Below, piece after piece: positions 62,101-63,630 of a DNA stretch of 63,630 bases. Both the position numbers and the translations under genes were made by a program. Source of the stretch: Verrucomicrobiota bacterium. Lineage in GTDB: Bacteria > Verrucomicrobiota > Verrucomicrobiia > Limisphaerales > J093. The DNA is taken from positions 1-63,630 of the forward strand of contig JAKLFY010000035.1 of assembly GCA_022710935.1 (NCBI GenBank), in the 5' to 3' direction. Position 1 is the first letter of the stretch; the number at the start of each line of letters is the position of its first letter. Under the pieces are notes generated by a model. It had not been told where the DNA came from. It saw nothing but the letters and a program-made list of their open reading frames with translations, and searched no databases.

Positions 62101-63630
62101 AGTTGGGAGCCAGATCGGCGTCGGCTCGAGGATCGATCCGTTCCAGACTGCTGCCGCCGCCGTCCGCCCAGCGACCCCATCGACCGCCATCGCGGTAGGT
62201 GACCTCATCGATCTGCACCCATGCGGGTTCGGGGGCCGGTTCCTCCTCCGGGGAGGCCGCGCCATCGAATCCGAGGGGCGCTTCGAGCGCGATGCGCTCG
62301 CCTCGACCGGAGAGAGTGCCTGTGAAATCTCCGAGGATGAGAGCGGGATCGACGTCGGGGCGATTGGCCCGGAGGCGCGCCGCGTTGCGGGCAACCACCA
62401 GACAACCGCCCGGGGCGATCGGCGTGCCGGGTGGAAAGCGGAACTCGATGCCATCGGCGAGGCGCCATCCGCCCAGATCGAGCTCGTCCGGCCCGGAGTT
62501 CTGGAGTTCGACGTATTGGTCGTCGTCGGTCTCCGAGATCGGGTGGTACATGATTTCATTGATCACGACGGCCGAGCGGCGCGGACGCGCGTTGATCGCG
62601 CCTGGCGTGGGCCGATCGAGTGCGTGCAGGCGATCCGCGCCATCGGGGAACCGTCCGAAGGCCGCGCCCTGCCATTGGGGGGTGAGACGGACGGCATCGA
62701 GGATGCGGTCGAGCGCGGGGTGGCTCAGGAACACCGATTCGCCGGCTGCATCCAGGGCGAACCCGAGTTGGGTCTCGTCGAACACGACGAACCCACCCGG
62801 GGCGAGCACCGTGCCATCGGGGATGCGGAATTTGGCTGCGATGCGATCGTCGCTCAGGTAACAGCCGGCGAGGTCGGCCGGGCGCGGGCTGCTGTTGTAG
62901 AGTTCGATGAAATCGGGCTGGCCTGGATCGGCATGGCCGAGGAGTTCGTTGATGACAGTGCCGGCCAGCGGATCCGCGGGGGGCGGGTCGGGCCTGCCGG
63001 GCGAGCCGCCCCTGGCCATGCTCGAAGCCCAGGCACGGGAGTCCCTCTCGCCATAGCTCGGGCAAACCAAAACCAACGAGTGACCTGTGCCGTCCGGGGC
63101 GACAGGCCAGGGGTAACGGTCCGCATAAGAGACCTCGAGGACGACGGCGCCGGAGCGTTTGCGGAGGCGGATGGTGCCGCCTTCGTTGGCGAGTTTGCCG
63201 TCGAAGGGGCCCAGCACGTTGGTTGCGCCGGACACCGCGCGCAGGTCGTCAGGCACGGCGGCCACGACGAGATAACCGTTGCCGGCAAGGATTGTGTTCG
63301 GAGGAAAGGTGTAGTCGCATTCCCCTGAGAAGCGCCATCCGCTGAGATCCTCGAAGAAGGGATTCGAGTTGTAGAGCTCGATGAACTCGACGTTGTTCGA
63401 GTCGGCGCGAGGCGCGGGCTTGTACATGATTTCCGAGAAGACTATCCCAGTGCGGCGGCTTGACGGGCCGAGCGGCTCGCTGGTGTTCGGCGAAGGCCCG
63501 ACCACCGGGCTGGTCGTGACACCGGTGTTGCGTATCTGCGCGCTCATCAACACGCCGTTGGTGTGGCTGGAAATCGCGAACCCGAGGTAAAGCGTGTTGC
63601 TCGCCGTCATGGTGATGCCGCACACGGGCG
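59117..63630 (-). CDS. Giant secreted protein with CotH kinase-like and lamin-tail domains (5' end outside window)
   Basis: At least 1502 residues; the frame is open to the right edge, and the first residues (ITMTASNTLYLGFAISSHTN) look like the end of a DUF1349/LamG-type sandwich, so the start lies beyond the window. Three lamin-tail domains occur at about 60-170 (VFSEIMYKP), 222-345 (VINELLGH) and 353-470 (VVINEIMYHP). A CotH spore-coat/kinase-like domain spans about 800-1185 (NGIRRGAIYDDVQQPGSDTI, then KLMCWDFDVGLGV, with metal-site Asp residues). A fourth lamin-tail domain is at about 1270-1405 and a fibronectin-like C-terminal domain follows. CotH domains in other proteins act as atypical kinases; role here unknown. 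Confidence 0.85.
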   Translation of the reverse strand, partial: PVCGITMTASNTLYLGFAISSHTNGVLMSAQIRNTGVTTSPVVGPSPNTSEPLGPSSRRTGIVFSEIMYKPAPRADSNNVEFIELYNSNPFFEDLSGWRFSGECDYTFPPNTILAGNGYLVVAAVPDDLRAVSGATNVLGPFDGKLANEGGTIRLRKRSGAVVLEVSYADRYPWPVAPDGTGHSLVLVCPSYGERDSRAWASSMARGGSPGRPDPPPADPLAGTVINELLGHADPGQPDFIELYNSSPRPADLAGCYLSDDRIAAKFRIPDGTVLAPGGFVVFDETQLGFALDAAGESVFLSHPALDRILDAVRLTPQWQGAAFGRFPDGADRLHALDRPTPGAINARPRRSAVVINEIMYHPISETDDDQYVELQNSGPDELDLGGWRLADGIEFRFPPGTPIAPGGCLVVARNAARLRANRPDVDPALILGDFTGTLSGRGERIALEAPLGFDGAASPEEEPAPEPAWVQIDEVTYRDGGRWGRWADGGGSSLERIDPRADADLAPNWADSDETAKAPWTTVEATGPLVSPHPSMPSAEQLQIFLMGPGEALVDTVQVLVAGNNRIANSTFESGLNGWTFQGTQSHSAWEKNGGHQSARSLRLVATERGDHVANRAFTPLQSSIPVGSSVTIRARVRWLKGHPEILLRLRGGALEACGRLTLPDNLGTPAARNSQNRANAAPAITGVAHRPVLPPSGQPIRVEARLSDPDGIAGAFVHYRIDPGPVTTAVAMSDDGAGSDEFPNDGIYSAVLPAQPKGTLVAFFVEALDAHAAPATNRFPADAPARECLVRVGEDHVPGAFANYHLWITAASHAHWASREKMSNDDVDATFVYGTNRVIYNAGAHYSGSSYTSPGYTSPTGNLCGYDVNLPADDRFLGERHVTLDWPVRDDTDQREQLMYWFLDQYGLPNMYRRYVHLFVNGIRRGAIYDDVQQPGSDTIEEWFPGDDRGHLYKTDCWNEFDNAGYRLDPCLLNTLEPFTLPDGRKNTARYRWNWRPRAVRGSANDFAPLFALVDAVNATNEYLGRVETIVDVDHWMLTFAMNDLASFWDAFGNPNAKNTFLYKPERDSWKLMCWDFDVGLGVFNDPPDAPLFDVGDPAIQRMYQTPAFVRRYWAGLHEAMQTFFRASAIDPILDAKYAAFRANNVGLNSPGAIKSWISQRRAYLEGQLKTVEAAFAITTNNGNDHTTPQTVVTLTGTAPVWIRTITVNGIPYPLSWFSPTRWSLRLTLQPGANALDVQGLDRAGQPVADATDSIRIECSSTNTPPPDLLINEWMASNQGAVADPADGAFDDWFEIHNPSPSPVSIAGFWLSDNPATPSLFVVPQGFYIPPHGYLLVWADGQPEQSRPNGDLHVNFRLDQLGEQILLADATGRPIDQVVFAAQETDRSEGRWPDAAPLPYYRMSPPTPGAPNRIASTEWPEIRIFEVRSDPATGVTLTWEALPGRTYRVRYCEDLENGSWTELPAEVQAQSATASLTDSTTDDVALRFYQILMVQEARVSP

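Noticed and set aside
60053-63328. A 1091-residue plus-strand open frame opposite the CotH-domain gene
   Set aside because: Composition is Gly/Val/Arg-rich shadow sequence without domains; the minus-strand frame has clear lamin-tail and CotH domains.

Overview
The window is high-GC bacterial chromosome with dense, mostly intact coding. It most resembles a Verrucomicrobiota bacterium of the Limisphaerales/Pedosphaerales kind. The clues are a fused SecD-SecF next to yajC, an FmdB zinc-ribbon protein, a DUF5069 protein, several very large secreted proteins ending in FYRL-type C-termini, two FucP-type sugar permeases, and many palindromic intergenic repeats. This placement is inferred from gene content; no rRNA or tRNA gene is present to confirm it.

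Layout: (1) 0-3.6 kb: a 102-bp tandem repeat, then rpsO-pnp and a [4Fe-4S] ferredoxin closed by a strong terminator. (2) 3.6-6.6 kb: a large Tat-exported glycosidase-like protein. (3) 6.8-11.1 kb (minus): a respiratory operon of Rieske protein, b6-type cytochrome b, a cytochrome bd-like subunit fused to a c-type cytochrome, and a second bd-like membrane subunit. (4) 11.3-22.2 kb (minus): secreted proteins of unknown function, proB-mazG, a flavin reductase, a FucP-type permease with a large insertion, a DUF6786-like protein and a YceI-domain protein. (5) 22.6-29.0 kb: a six-hairpin glycosidase-like enzyme overlapping a DUF1593-esterase fusion, then a secreted beta-propeller. (6) 29.1-31.4 kb: fmdB and a degenerate peptidase bracketed by two inverted MITE-like repeats. 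(7) 31.4-41.3 kb: hom-thrC, recJ, terC, yajC-secDF, xylA. (8) 41.4-44.9 kb: a leaderless DUF5069 gene and an apparent operon of a Pro/Ala-rich membrane protein, thioredoxin, a GspF/PilC-like protein and a class V aminotransferase. (9) 45-54.3 kb: a carbohydrate locus of esterase, FucP permease, a protein with fucolectin-like domains and a GH95-like enzyme, which together suggest use of fucose-containing glycans. (10) 54.5-59 kb (minus): a decayed defence island. (11) 59.1 kb to the right edge: a giant CotH/lamin-tail-domain protein, cut by the window end.

Two points stand out. First, at 57.1-58.2 kb a type III-B CRISPR (Cmr) operon seems to have collapsed by two in-frame fusions: the first residues of Cmr2/Cas10 joined to the end of Cmr5, and a Cmr6-like start joined to a Cmr1-like end. 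An apparently intact Card1/Can2-like CARF nuclease survives about 1 kb downstream, with no CRISPR array visible. Second, several unrelated repeat families sit exactly on gene 3' ends and supply the stop codon or the last residues (Rieske, mazG, YceI protein, degenerate peptidase, GH95-like, CotH). This looks like repeated insertion of small palindromic elements at stop codons. The Rieske/cytochrome b/bd-like-cytochrome c operon is a third candidate for a little-studied system: a self-contained quinol-to-oxygen chain.
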